The notes under the pieces: model-generated
What the model saw: only the letters and a program-made list of their open reading frames with translations
Databases searched by the model: none
Told to the model about the DNA's origin: nothing
Source of the DNA: Candidatus Fusobacterium pullicola
GTDB lineage: Bacteria > Fusobacteriota > Fusobacteriia > Fusobacteriales > Fusobacteriaceae
NCBI GenBank assembly: GCA_018883725.1
Contig: JAHLFN010000072.1
Location: 1-33,802, forward strand
Length of the DNA: 33,802 nucleotides
Direction of reading: 5' to 3'
Position numbers and translations under genes: made by a program
Shown here: positions 16,715 through 25,348 of the stretch, piece after piece
Position numbering within the stretch: position 1 is the stretch's first letter
Layout: each line of letters starts with the position of its first letter

Positions 16715-17758
16715 TTAATATTTAATCATTCCTCCACCTAAAACAAAATCCTCGTAGTAAACTACTAAATGTTGTCCAGGGGCATTTTGTACATTTTCTT
16801 CCTCATATTCAAAATATATTTTTTCATTCTCTAGTAGAAGTTTTCCCTTTGCTCCAAAACTTGAAAATCTTGGTCTTCCAATGACTTCTTTTCCAATCAT
16901 ATCTTCAATATTTAACGGAGTTTTAAACTCTACTAACTCCACTCTTTTTCTTGATAACTCATCATATTCTCCCAAAACAATCTCATTTTTCTCAGGATTT
17001 ATAGCTATAATAAAATATGCTCTTGGAAGTTTAAGATTTAACCCTCTTCTTTGACCAATAGTATATAGCTGATATCCTTCATGTTCTCCCATCACTTTTC
17101 CAGCTTTATCTACAAAATTTCCCTTTTTTATCTTCTCTCCTAAGTTTGCCTTTAAAAAGTCAATATACCCTTTCTTTGCAAAACATATTCCTTGGCTATC
17201 CTTTTTATCATGAACTTCTAAACCAATGCTTTTTCCTATCTCTCTTATCTCTACTTTAGTATATTTAAAAAGAGGAAATAGTAATCTAGGTATTTTATCT
17301 CCATCTAATCTATATAGCATATAACTTTGGTCTTTTTTACTATCTTCTGCCTTCTTCAAAAGAGTTTTATTAAACTCTTCACTATACTCTGTAGAACAAT
17401 AATGTCCAGTTGCCACATAGTAAGCTCCCTCTTTGTCTGCTATATCAAAAAGTATCTTCATTTTTACTCTTTCATCACAGATTACACATGGCGAAGGTGT
17501 TATTCCACTTGAATATCCCTCTAAAAAATTATCAACTACTTGCTTTTGAAAAATATCCTCAATATCTATAACTATATGTTTTATTTCAAAAAATTTAGCT
17601 ACCCTTTGTGCCGCTTCTATCTCCGCTTTTAAACCCTCCTCTTTTTTATGATTAAGAGTAACACCAATTACTTCATAACCTTGCTCTTGAAGCAAATATA
17701 CAGAAGTAGACGAATCAACTCCTCCACTCATTCCCAATATAACTTTTTTTCTATCCAT
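16715..17758 (-). CDS. mnmA: tRNA-specific 2-thiouridylase
   Basis: Adds sulfur to U34 of Lys, Glu and Gln tRNAs, using ATP and a persulfide carrier; 347 residues, normal length. The PP-loop SGGVDSS is at 11-17. The catalytic pair is C94 (in SPCVICDERVK) and C192 (DSQGICF). DQSYMLYRL (143-151) and YTIGQRRGL are further family blocks, and a beta-barrel domain ends the protein. I start at ATG 17758, six bases after GGAG; the ATG at 17764 directly abuts the Shine-Dalgarno sequence. It lies 10 bases after the birA stop and is very probably cotranscribed and translationally linked with it. Confidence 0.95.
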   Translation of the reverse strand: MDRKKVILGMSGGVDSSTSVYLLQEQGYEVIGVTLNHKKEEGLKAEIEAAQRVAKFFEIKHIVIDIEDIFQKQVVDNFLEGYSSGITPSPCVICDERVKMKILFDIADKEGAYYVATGHYCSTEYSEEFNKTLLKKAEDSKKDQSYMLYRLDGDKIPRLLFPLFKYTKVEIREIGKSIGLEVHDKKDSQGICFAKKGYIDFLKANLGEKIKKGNFVDKAGKVMGEHEGYQLYTIGQRRGLNLKLPRAYFIIAINPEKNEIVLGEYDELSRKRVELVEFKTPLNIEDMIGKEVIGRPRFSSFGAKGKLLLENEKIYFEYEEENVQNAPGQHLVVYYEDFVLGGGMIKY

Positions 17759-17768
17759 TATCATCTCC

Positions 17769-18464
17769 TTATTTTCTTATATGAATTTCTCCAATATTAA
17801 ATAGTTTTTCTTGACCATCTATTTCAACTATCAATCTACCATCTTCAGCTATATCTTTAGCAACTCCAACACCTAGACTTTCCCCATATTTTACTATCTC
17901 TATCTCTTTATCTTTTAAATAATTATATGAGTTTATCTCTTTTAACACAAAGCTCCACTCCTCTGAAAAATATCTCTTAAATTCATTTATTATACAAAAT
18001 ATTATATCCTCTATCCTATAGAAATTTCCAGTTTTATTTTTTAAAGATATTGCCCTATCTTGAGCATATCCAAAATCACTATTATTTATATTTATCCCTA
18101 TACCTATTATAAAGAAATCTTTTGTTTTTTCTACTAAAATACCACACAATTTTTTGTCATCTAAATATATATCGTTTGTCCACTTAAACTTATAATCTAA
18201 ATACTCGATCTTTTTCAATCCACTCAATACAGATATTCCAGCAATTAAGGGTAATCTCATATACTCCTCTAAAGATATATTTTCTGCCTCTTTAAGAGCA
18301 AAGGAAAATATTGCCATTCCCTCATTTGATACCCATACATTCCCTCTACGTCCTACTCCAGCAGTTTGAGTTTTAGCAATTACACAATCGTAATCTTGTA
18401 AATTATTTTGCTCTTTTAAAAATTTATTAGTAGAATCTATCTCATCAAATCTAAATACTCTCAT
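17769..18464 (-). CDS. birA: Biotin--[acetyl-CoA-carboxylase] ligase, short form
   Basis: Attaches biotin to the biotin carboxyl carrier protein or a biotin-dependent decarboxylase. At 231 residues it lacks the N-terminal helix-turn-helix, so it is an enzyme but not a DNA-binding repressor. Motifs are GVGRRGNVW (36-44, biotinyl-AMP loop), KWTNDI (94-99) and KLCGILVE (105-112). The in-frame TTG at 18479 precedes the Shine-Dalgarno sequence; ATG 18464 after AGGAGG is used instead. It is followed at once by mnmA. It follows the terminator of the NhaD-type gene, and I see no convincing promoter of its own in the short gap. Confidence 0.93.
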   Translation of the reverse strand: MRVFRFDEIDSTNKFLKEQNNLQDYDCVIAKTQTAGVGRRGNVWVSNEGMAIFSFALKEAENISLEEYMRLPLIAGISVLSGLKKIEYLDYKFKWTNDIYLDDKKLCGILVEKTKDFFIIGIGININNSDFGYAQDRAISLKNKTGNFYRIEDIIFCIINEFKRYFSEEWSFVLKEINSYNYLKDKEIEIVKYGESLGVGVAKDIAEDGRLIVEIDGQEKLFNIGEIHIRK

Positions 18465-18504
18465 AATTCCTCCTTTCAAAATCTAAATTTTATTTCATTA
18501 TCTT

Positions 18505-18539
18505 TAAAGAAGAAAAGAGGTTGTTATCATAACAGCCTC
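18505..18539 (-). terminator. Terminator of the NhaD-type transporter gene
   Basis: On the minus strand GAGG-C-TGTTA, loop TGA, TAACA-A-CCTC (18517-18539) is followed by TTTTCTTCTTTA. It lies 30 bases after the transporter stop. Confidence 0.8.
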
Positions 18540-18568
18540 TAATTCCATCTTTATTTTTTAATTTTTTA

Positions 18569-19849
18569 TTACATATATCTTACATATAGATATAATGTTC
18601 CTACTAATAGAGTTTCAAAAGCTATTAGTCCACCAAATTTAAAGAATTTCATAAAATCTATTTTACATCCAGCCTTACCTGCAGCCCCAACTGCAACAAC
18701 GTTAGTTGCTGAACTTAGTATAGTAATATTTCCACCTAAACATGATCCAAATGATAATGCCCACCAAAAAGCTTGAGTATTTCCTAATCCATCAAATGAA
18801 GGTATCATTACACCTAAAATTTTTGAAACTGTAGCCGCATTTGCAACATTTCCTATTATAGATGTGAAAGCAGCTGATAACCAAGTTACAGCTATAACAG
18901 CCATGTCAAATTTTCCCTCTGTTAAGTGGATTATTTTATCCCCTATTATATTAATAATATTTAGATTTTCAATTCCTCTAATCATCATAAATAATCCTAT
19001 AAAGAAGAATAAAGTTTCCCATTCTACATGTTCTAAAATCTCTTTTGGATGTCTCTTAGCAATTATTACTAATAAAATTGCTCCTGATAAAGATATTATA
19101 GCTAATCCTTTATTAATGAAGTTATTTAATATAAAACCTACTAACACTAAAGCAAATATTATAGCTGCTTGTTGTAAAAGTTTTTGATCTTTCAAACTTC
19201 TTGAAGAATCTAATTCCATAATTCTTGCTTTTAATTCATTTGATACAACCATATGTCTACCATAGATTATATAAACATTGATTATCAATATAACCATTGC
19301 TATAATTGACATTGGTGCTGTGTTAAATAGAAAAGCATTAAATCCTAAGTTCCCCTCTGCACCTATAATTAATTGTGTAGGATCCCCTATTAGAGTTGCT
19401 AATCCACCAATATTAGCAGACATTACCTCTGTTATTACAAAAGGAAATGGATCTAATTTTAATTGTTTTGCTAACAGTATTGATACTGGTGCCATAAGTA
19501 AAATTGTAGTAACATTATCTAGAAAAGCTGAACATAGAGCTGTTACAACAGCTAGTAAAACTACTAATCTAAATGGTTCTCCTCTTACTAGTTGTGCTAC
19601 TTTAATAGCAAACCATTGGAATACACCAGTCTCTGATACTAAATGAACTATTATCATCATACCAATCAATAAAAATAAAATCTCTAATCTCTCTGAAACA
19701 GCTTCTAAAGCATCTTCTTCATTGATTATACCTATCAATGCCATTATTAAACCACCAATCATTGTTGCCCAAGCTTGAGGGACTTTTTCTGTTATCATCA
19801 GATAAAATACTGAAATAAAAACTACCAATCCTACTATTATATATATCAT
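18569..19849 (-). CDS. ArsB/NhaD-type ion transporter
   Basis: Integral membrane protein of the ion-transporter superfamily (SLC13/ArsB/NhaD-like), 426 residues with about eleven or twelve membrane segments. Two family repeats are visible: SAFLDNVTTILLMAP (107-121) and the matching SIIGNVANAATVSK near 334. IGDPTQLIIG and SSATNVVAVG are the paired substrate-site loops. Relatives move sodium, arsenite or carboxylates; the NhaD-like DNVTT block slightly favours sodium/proton exchange, and the substrate is not certain. ATG follows AAGGAGG. The gene lies 56 bases downstream of a PTS IIA-CBS gene with no terminator between, so the two are probably one transcript. Confidence 0.85.
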   Translation of the reverse strand: MIYIIVGLVVFISVFYLMITEKVPQAWATMIGGLIMALIGIINEEDALEAVSERLEILFLLIGMMIIVHLVSETGVFQWFAIKVAQLVRGEPFRLVVLLAVVTALCSAFLDNVTTILLMAPVSILLAKQLKLDPFPFVITEVMSANIGGLATLIGDPTQLIIGAEGNLGFNAFLFNTAPMSIIAMVILIINVYIIYGRHMVVSNELKARIMELDSSRSLKDQKLLQQAAIIFALVLVGFILNNFINKGLAIISLSGAILLVIIAKRHPKEILEHVEWETLFFFIGLFMMIRGIENLNIINIIGDKIIHLTEGKFDMAVIAVTWLSAAFTSIIGNVANAATVSKILGVMIPSFDGLGNTQAFWWALSFGSCLGGNITILSSATNVVAVGAAGKAGCKIDFMKFFKFGGLIAFETLLVGTLYLYVRYM

Positions 19850-19905
19850 TTTTTATTTTCCTCCTTAAAAATATCTCCCCCACTATTTTAGTAAAAGTAA
19901 TATTT

Positions 19906-20832
19906 TTATATATGTAAAACTTTTTTTATTATATCTGATCTTTTTATCATCCCATAATATTTTCCATTATCAACTACATATAATCTTGTTATTCCCTTAT
20001 TTACCATAATGAAACAAATTTCCATGATAGGAGTTTTTCTATCTATTACTATCTCGTCTGATACTCTATAAAGATTTTTTATTGTAACTTTTGATTCATT
20101 TACTAAATACTCTTCAAAAGGCTCTCCCACAGTTAGGAAGTTTAAATCTTCCATAAGTGAAAGATATTCTGGCATACCATAATCAATAAGCTCTCTTTCT
20201 GTAATTTCTCCTAAAAACTTTCCATTTTTATCTACAACTGGAAGCCCACTTGTTTCTTCTAATATTAATCTTTTTGCTATCTCCTCTAACGTATTATCTG
20301 GAGTTGCTGGTTTAATATCTGGGCTAAGTACATCTTCTGCTACTATTCTATGTTCAAATTCAATATTAGCCTCTTGAAAATACTCAATTACTTTTTTAGG
20401 ATTTCTTTCTTTTCTTATTTTTTCTAAAAGTTCTGTCTGTCTTAAAGCAAGTTTTGAGACTGCACTCATAACCTTTAATATATTTTTATTTTTTAATACA
20501 TCTGAAATAATCAAAAAGACTAAATCTACTTTATCTTTTTGGTGTGTAGCTGCTATTTCACTCTCTATTGGATTATCAAGTAATCCGATAGCTACAATAA
20601 AGTCGTTAAAATTCTCTATTCTAGCATGAGGAATAGCTATTCCACTTCCTATCCCAGTAGATATCTCTTTTTCTCTTCTTATTATTGCCTCTTGTATTGA
20701 TACTTGAGAAGCTTTTACTTTTTTGTCCTTCTCTCCTATTTTTTCTACCATCTCCTCTATTATCTCTTCTGGAGTTCTCCCCTTTAAATCAGTGAAGACA
20801 AAATTAGGATCTAGGTAACTTGAAAATTTCAT
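19906..20832 (-). CDS. Fructose/Ntr-type PTS IIA domain fused to a CBS pair
   Basis: Predicted cytoplasmic regulatory protein, 308 residues. The PTS_EIIA type-2 domain occupies about 5-150. Its phosphoacceptor histidine is H69 in GSGIAIPHAR, in the canonical context, so it could be phosphorylated by HPr. A CBS pair fills about 165-308 (LSPDIKPATPDNTLEEIAKRL..., SGLPVVDKNGKFLGEIT, then TPIMEICFIMVNKGITRLYVVD), a module that often binds adenine nucleotides. No IIB or IIC is adjacent. ATG 20832 lies ten bases after GGAG; the in-frame GTG at 20841 is too close to it. It precedes the NhaD/ArsB-type transporter and has a clear promoter and a leader hairpin. A role as phosphorylation- and energy-sensing regulator of the transporter is inferred. 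Confidence 0.88.
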   Translation of the reverse strand: MKFSSYLDPNFVFTDLKGRTPEEIIEEMVEKIGEKDKKVKASQVSIQEAIIRREKEISTGIGSGIAIPHARIENFNDFIVAIGLLDNPIESEIAATHQKDKVDLVFLIISDVLKNKNILKVMSAVSKLALRQTELLEKIRKERNPKKVIEYFQEANIEFEHRIVAEDVLSPDIKPATPDNTLEEIAKRLILEETSGLPVVDKNGKFLGEITERELIDYGMPEYLSLMEDLNFLTVGEPFEEYLVNESKVTIKNLYRVSDEIVIDRKTPIMEICFIMVNKGITRLYVVDNGKYYGMIKRSDIIKKVLHI

Positions 20833-20912
20833 AATTTTCACTCTCCTTAATAAAAATTTATAATATTTAAAAACTTTAAAAACATATTTATTTTAATTTA
20901 ATTTAACAAAAG

Positions 20913-20940
20913 AGAGTTATGTTAAAACTCCCTTAACTCT
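20913..20940 (-). other. 5' leader hairpin of the IIA-CBS/transporter transcript
   Basis: On the minus strand AGAGTTA pairs with TAACTCT (20934-20940 with 20913-20919), with a nested GTTAA/TTAAC alternative. It starts within a few bases of the predicted transcript start and is followed by CTTTTGTTAAATT. It could be an operator, a stabilising 5' hairpin or an attenuator. Confidence 0.4.
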
Positions 20941-20950
20941 GGTATTAACT

Positions 20951-20979
20951 AGTATACTCCTATTTTTAAAAATAAGCAA
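20951..20979 (-). promoter_or_regulatory. Promoter of the IIA-CBS/transporter unit
   Basis: On the minus strand TTGCTT (20974-20979), a 17-base spacer and TATACT (20951-20956). The leader is about 110 bases. Confidence 0.75.
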
Positions 20980-21000
20980 CTCTTTTATTTAATCATAATA

Positions 21001-21040
21001 AAAAACTATCCAACAATAAAATAATTTTATTATTGGATAG
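21001..21040 (-). terminator. Terminator of the long minus-strand operon (after the FakA-FakB fusion gene)
   Basis: A 17-bp stem with one mismatch (21006-21022 with 21024-21040; outer arm CTATCCAA/TTGGATAG) is followed on the minus strand by a run of T. It ends 6 bases after the stop codon. Confidence 0.88.
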
Positions 21041-21045
21041 TAATT

Positions 21046-23550
21046 CTACATTATTTTAGGGATAATTGCAAATCCATACACTGGTCCAGAATGAGATCCA
21101 ATTGTTGCCCCAATCTCAAATCTTCCCTTATATTCAACCTTGCTATTCTCCTTTTGTTGATTCTTTATCTCATCTGCACTTAAAAGTTCCTTAGGAGTTC
21201 CTCCCCATGCTGTATAAAGTATCATACTTGTTTTTTTACTCTCTGTTTTTATAATTCTTTCCATCTGTCCAAAAGCTCCCGCTTCACCAAAAGCTTTACC
21301 ATGAACAGTAATCTCTCCGTTTTCAAGCTTTAAAATAGGTTTTACTTTTAAAAATCCTCCAATTACTGAGGAAGCTCTTCCTATTCTTCCACCCTTTTCT
21401 AAATATTTAATATCATTTACAACAAAATACAGTTTTATTCTATCTTGTAACTGCTCTAATCTAGTAAGTATATTCTCCATACTTACACCATCTTTAGCCA
21501 TTCTTGCTGCCTCAAGTACTTGATATCCCAATGACATCGCTACAGCTTTAGAATCTACTATTGTTATATTTTCACCTTTATGAACCATTCCCTTAGCAAC
21601 TCTTGCTGCTTGTTGTGTTCCACTTAATTTACTTGATATATGAATAGATATTATTTTTTTATAACCTTTTTTAAATAATCTTTCATAAACTTCTTTAAAT
21701 TCAGCTGGAGATGGCTGTGAAGTTTTAGGAATTATTGTTTCAGTTGTTATTCTTTTCCAAAACTCTCTCTTACTAAGTTCCACTCCATCTTTATAATAAG
21801 TATCCCCTATTTTTATTTTTAATGGTATAATTTCAATATTTAAATCCCCCATTAATTCAGGAGTTAAGTCAGAAGTAGAATCTGTTACAATAGCAATTTC
21901 TGGTAATGATATATCTCTTTGCTCAATATAAATATAGTAATGATAATTTTCCTGCCCTACACCTAATTCTACTTTCTCTACTTCATTTAACTCTTTGAAA
22001 ACTTTATTTGCTTCTTCATCAGCATCTTTTCCATAAGATACAGTCACATTTAAACTATCCTTTGAAACATATTTTCTTACTATATCATCTAATAAACTCT
22101 TTAAATTTGTATTTTTTTCCTTAATCTTTCCATTTACAAGAGCAATATAATCTCCAACATTTATTATCAATTCATCAACTTTGGTATCTCTTACAGCTTG
22201 AGTTATTTCAATAGAGTAGTTACTTTTCATTTTTTCAATAGTTGTCTCAAGCTTCTCCTCTCTATCCTTAACTAAATAATATCCTTCTAGCATAGTTTTA
22301 GTTTCTATTACTAATATATCTTTCTTAGATCTCTCTGCTGCTATTTTAGCTGTTGATATTATATTTTTATTATTTGGTAAAATAATTATTCTCTCAGCTC
22401 TAATCTGTTTTATTCCCTCTTCTATATCTAAAACACTTGGGTTTTGTGTCTGCCCACCAATTAAAACAGCTGTAGCTCCAGCTTCAATATAATATTCTCC
22501 TAATTTTTTATTATCTACTATTGCAAAATATGCAACTTCACTTGAATTTTCATTATTTATTATGTACTTTTCATCATCTTTACTCTCTCTCTCTGATAAT
22601 AATAGATTTTTATGTTGAAAAGCCATATTTTCAATCTTTATATTATTAAGTTGTCCATATTTTATAGCAATCTCTAAAACTTGACCAGGGTTGTTAGTAT
22701 GAATATGAGTTTTTGTCTTATGAGTTGTTTGAGCACAAACCATTGAATCTCCATAACTCATAATCTCTTTCTTATATCCTTCTAAATCAAAATTTCCCTC
22801 TTCTATAATAAATTCTGTACAATATCTATACTTTATCTCTTCAGTAGTATGATAGCTATACTCCATTCTCTCTTTTCTTTTAGCTTGAGACTGTACAATT
22901 CTTTCTAAGTCTTTTAACATCTCTGGATCTGTTACAGATTTTTCAAACCCTTCAAGAACATAGAAAATTCCCTTTCCTCCAGCATCTACAACACCAGCTT
23001 CTTTCAATTTTGGTAAAAGATTAGGTGTTTCCTCTACCGCTTCCTTTGCAACATTTTTTAAATGTACTAAGAAAAGTATAAAGTCATCTCTATCACCTTG
23101 ATATACAGCCGCTTCCTCTGCTACTCTTCTAATCACAGTCAACATAGTTCCCTCTACTGGTTCAGAAACTGCTTGATAAGCTCTCTCCTTTGCCATACCA
23201 AAAGCTTTTATTACATCATCAACTGTTATCTCTTCCTTATCCTCAATAGAGCTTAAAAAACCTTGAATAATTTGTGATAAAATTGTTCCTGAGTTTCCCC
23301 TTGCTCCCAATAATATAGCTTCTGATACTATCTCTACTAACTCTTTCATCTTAGGCTCATGATTTAATTTAATTAACTCATTCTCTACAGCTTGCAAAGT
23401 CATAGACATATTAGTTCCCGTATCTCCATCTGGAACTGGATACACATTCAAATCATTTAAAACATCAGCATATTTTGAAAGCCATCTACTTGCTGCTATT
23501 AAAAGTTTTGTCAATCTCATTGAGTTTAAGACTTTTATTTCTAATTTCAT
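21046..23550 (-). CDS. FakA-like DAK2/DegV fusion (fatty acid kinase plus fatty-acid-binding domain)
   Basis: An 834-residue protein joining two parts that are normally separate. Residues 1-210 are a DhaL/DAK2 kinase domain with NVYPVPDGDTGTNM (D41 and D43, metal ligands) and GARGNSGTILSQ (83-94). Residues 235-545 match the middle and C-terminal regions of FakA/YloV, including HIHTNNPG (H282, H284). Residues 550-834 are a complete DegV/FakB domain: VTDSTSDL, SQPSPAEF, SSKLSGTQQAA, VDSKAVAMSLG, GGRIGRASSVIGGFLKVKPIL. In Staphylococcus, FakA phosphorylates fatty acids bound to FakB so they can enter phospholipid synthesis. Here both would act in one cytoplasmic chain. ATG follows GGAGGT by eleven bases. 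The gene is last in its operon, 26 bases after an XRE-cupin regulator. Confidence 0.92.
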   Translation of the reverse strand: MKLEIKVLNSMRLTKLLIAASRWLSKYADVLNDLNVYPVPDGDTGTNMSMTLQAVENELIKLNHEPKMKELVEIVSEAILLGARGNSGTILSQIIQGFLSSIEDKEEITVDDVIKAFGMAKERAYQAVSEPVEGTMLTVIRRVAEEAAVYQGDRDDFILFLVHLKNVAKEAVEETPNLLPKLKEAGVVDAGGKGIFYVLEGFEKSVTDPEMLKDLERIVQSQAKRKERMEYSYHTTEEIKYRYCTEFIIEEGNFDLEGYKKEIMSYGDSMVCAQTTHKTKTHIHTNNPGQVLEIAIKYGQLNNIKIENMAFQHKNLLLSERESKDDEKYIINNENSSEVAYFAIVDNKKLGEYYIEAGATAVLIGGQTQNPSVLDIEEGIKQIRAERIIILPNNKNIISTAKIAAERSKKDILVIETKTMLEGYYLVKDREEKLETTIEKMKSNYSIEITQAVRDTKVDELIINVGDYIALVNGKIKEKNTNLKSLLDDIVRKYVSKDSLNVTVSYGKDADEEANKVFKELNEVEKVELGVGQENYHYYIYIEQRDISLPEIAIVTDSTSDLTPELMGDLNIEIIPLKIKIGDTYYKDGVELSKREFWKRITTETIIPKTSQPSPAEFKEVYERLFKKGYKKIISIHISSKLSGTQQAARVAKGMVHKGENITIVDSKAVAMSLGYQVLEAARMAKDGVSMENILTRLEQLQDRIKLYFVVNDIKYLEKGGRIGRASSVIGGFLKVKPILKLENGEITVHGKAFGEAGAFGQMERIIKTESKKTSMILYTAWGGTPKELLSADEIKNQQKENSKVEYKGRFEIGATIGSHSGPVYGFAIIPKIM

Positions 23551-23576
23551 ATAAAATTTTTACCTCCGATAAATTA

Positions 23577-24128
23577 CTAGAATGTAGGAGGATTTACAAC
23601 CCATATAGCTCTTGTTGGTTTATCTGTATTATTTTTAAATCTATGTCTTTGAGTCGATTTAAAATATAGGCTGTCCCCTTCATTCAAACTATGTACTACA
23701 TCATCTATATACACATCTAACTTTCCTTCAACTATATAGATGAACTCTTCCCCGTGATGACTATAGTAACTTCTTCCACTCTCTCCATATGGTCCTATTT
23801 CATAAAGTATTGGTTCCATAGTTTTCTCCATATTTGATGATGTCAGAAGAGCCATCTTAGTATTTGAATCTAAACTCTCTATATATTTTCTAGCTTCTTT
23901 TCTTACTAACTCTGTATTTTGTCTTTCCTCTTCATCTTCTATAAGATAGCTTACTTTCACATCTAATGCAGTTGCTATCTTTTTCAAGTTTTCAATAGAA
24001 GGAGAAGCTTTTCCTTGTTCTATTTGTGATAAGAAACTTGCTGATAACTCTACCTTTGTTGCTAACTCTCTCAATGATAATCCTCTATCATTTCTACTCT
24101 TTTTTATTCTCTCACCTATACTGCTCAT
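23577..24128 (-). CDS. XRE-family regulator with cupin domain
   Basis: Transcriptional regulator of 183 residues. An XRE/HTH_3 domain (7-62, RIKKSRNDRGLSLRELATKVELSASFLSQIEQGKASPS) is joined to a cupin_2 effector domain (about 105-183) with HHGEEFIYIVEGKLDV and RHRF; H125, E127 or E128 and H162 are candidate metal or ligand contacts. Relatives control polyamine, amino-acid or envelope genes, and the ligand here is unknown. ATG is about ten bases after GAGGA, which lies within the end of cinA, whose stop is only 3 bases upstream. The position just before the FakA-FakB fusion suggests, but does not prove, that it controls lipid genes. Confidence 0.88.
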   Translation of the reverse strand: MSSIGERIKKSRNDRGLSLRELATKVELSASFLSQIEQGKASPSIENLKKIATALDVKVSYLIEDEEERQNTELVRKEARKYIESLDSNTKMALLTSSNMEKTMEPILYEIGPYGESGRSYYSHHGEEFIYIVEGKLDVYIDDVVHSLNEGDSLYFKSTQRHRFKNNTDKPTRAIWVVNPPTF

Positions 24129-24131
24129 CTA

Positions 24132-25337
24132 TCACACATCCTCACTTAAAATTTTTATTAAAGTAAAAAGAGTATGAGATACTGTTCTTTCCCTTATCTT
24201 ATTTCTATCTCCTCTAAACACTCTCTTTTCTACGTATATTTTATCCTTAATCCTTATTCCCATATATACAAGTCCAACTGGTTTTTCATCACTTCCCCCA
24301 CCTGGTCCCGCTATCCCAGTTGTTGAAAGTGCCACATCAGTATGAAGTCCCAGTACCATCTCTTTGGCTACCTCTTCACTGACAGCACCATATTTTTCTA
24401 AAGTTTCAGCCTTTACATTTAATCTTTTCTGCTTTGCTTCATTACTATATGAAACTACTCCCTCATAAAATATATCTGAAACTCCCGGAACATCTATAAG
24501 CTTACTTGCTAGCATTCCACCAGTACAAGACTCTGCCGTTGATACACTCAGATTTAATTTTTGAAGAAGTTCCACAACTTTTTTCTCTAATCTATCATTA
24601 TCCTCTCCAAAAATGAACTCACCTATTCTATTATATATCTTTTTCACAATTTTTTCCACTTTATTTTTATTACTCATCTTACTTTGAAGTCTTATAAGGA
24701 TACCATAATCTTTAACTAAGAACTCATAGTATATCCCCTCTTCTGTAAAAAACTCCCTAACAGCTTCATCTAATAAAGACTCAGCCATACCATAAGTAAT
24801 TAAATCCTTTATATATATTTCATCATCTAGTAACTTTTTTTCCTTTGCATACCAAGTTAAAAATTTAGGTAACATATTATATAACTCTTTAGGTACCCCA
24901 GGAAAAGCCACTATATCATCTATATAAACTGCTGGAGCCATTCCTACATCATTTTTAAAAGTTACAGATCCCTCTGGTTTTTCAACCTCTTTGATATTTA
25001 GATTTTTAAACTTTAACCCTGCCTTTTCAAACTTATCTTTTAACTCTTCTAATTCTTCCTTATCTACAACAAGTGGTTTTTTTACATAATCTGCTATTAC
25101 CTCTTTAGTTATATCATCAAGAGTAGGTCCTAATCCTCCAGACATAATTATCAAATCTACATATCTTTTACAATAATCTATAGCTCTATATATCTCCTCT
25201 TTAAAATCTCTTACAGTGATTTTAAACTCTATCTCCATTCCATACTTATTTAACTCTTCAGCTATATATAGACTATTAGTGTCTAAAGTTCCACCATTTA
25301 AAAGCTCTGTTCCTACAAGTATAACTCCTACTTTCAT
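24132..25337 (-). CDS. cinA: CinA-family protein (nicotinamide-nucleotide amidohydrolase)
   Basis: A 401-residue two-domain CinA. The N-terminal MoaB/MogA-like domain (1-170) has VGTELLNGGTLDTNS and MSGGLGPTLDD (65-75), a COG1058-type ADP-ribose pyrophosphatase module. The C-terminal CinA/PncC domain (about 250-401) has STAESCTGGMLASKL, GVVSYSNEAK and TGIAGPGGGSDEKPVG, typical of NMN deamidase. Its likely role is pyridine-nucleotide salvage; in some Gram-positives it is also linked to competence. ATG follows AGGAGGAAGG. It sits 11 bases after pgpA in the long operon. Confidence 0.94.
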   Translation of the reverse strand: MKVGVILVGTELLNGGTLDTNSLYIAEELNKYGMEIEFKITVRDFKEEIYRAIDYCKRYVDLIIMSGGLGPTLDDITKEVIADYVKKPLVVDKEELEELKDKFEKAGLKFKNLNIKEVEKPEGSVTFKNDVGMAPAVYIDDIVAFPGVPKELYNMLPKFLTWYAKEKKLLDDEIYIKDLITYGMAESLLDEAVREFFTEEGIYYEFLVKDYGILIRLQSKMSNKNKVEKIVKKIYNRIGEFIFGEDNDRLEKKVVELLQKLNLSVSTAESCTGGMLASKLIDVPGVSDIFYEGVVSYSNEAKQKRLNVKAETLEKYGAVSEEVAKEMVLGLHTDVALSTTGIAGPGGGSDEKPVGLVYMGIRIKDKIYVEKRVFRGDRNKIRERTVSHTLFTLIKILSEDV

Positions 25338-25348
25338 TTACCTTCCTC

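Noticed and set aside
18517..18539. Operator for birA
   Set aside because: The inverted repeat is followed by a U-rich tract on the minus strand and sits right after the transporter stop, so it is a terminator; this BirA also lacks a DNA-binding domain.
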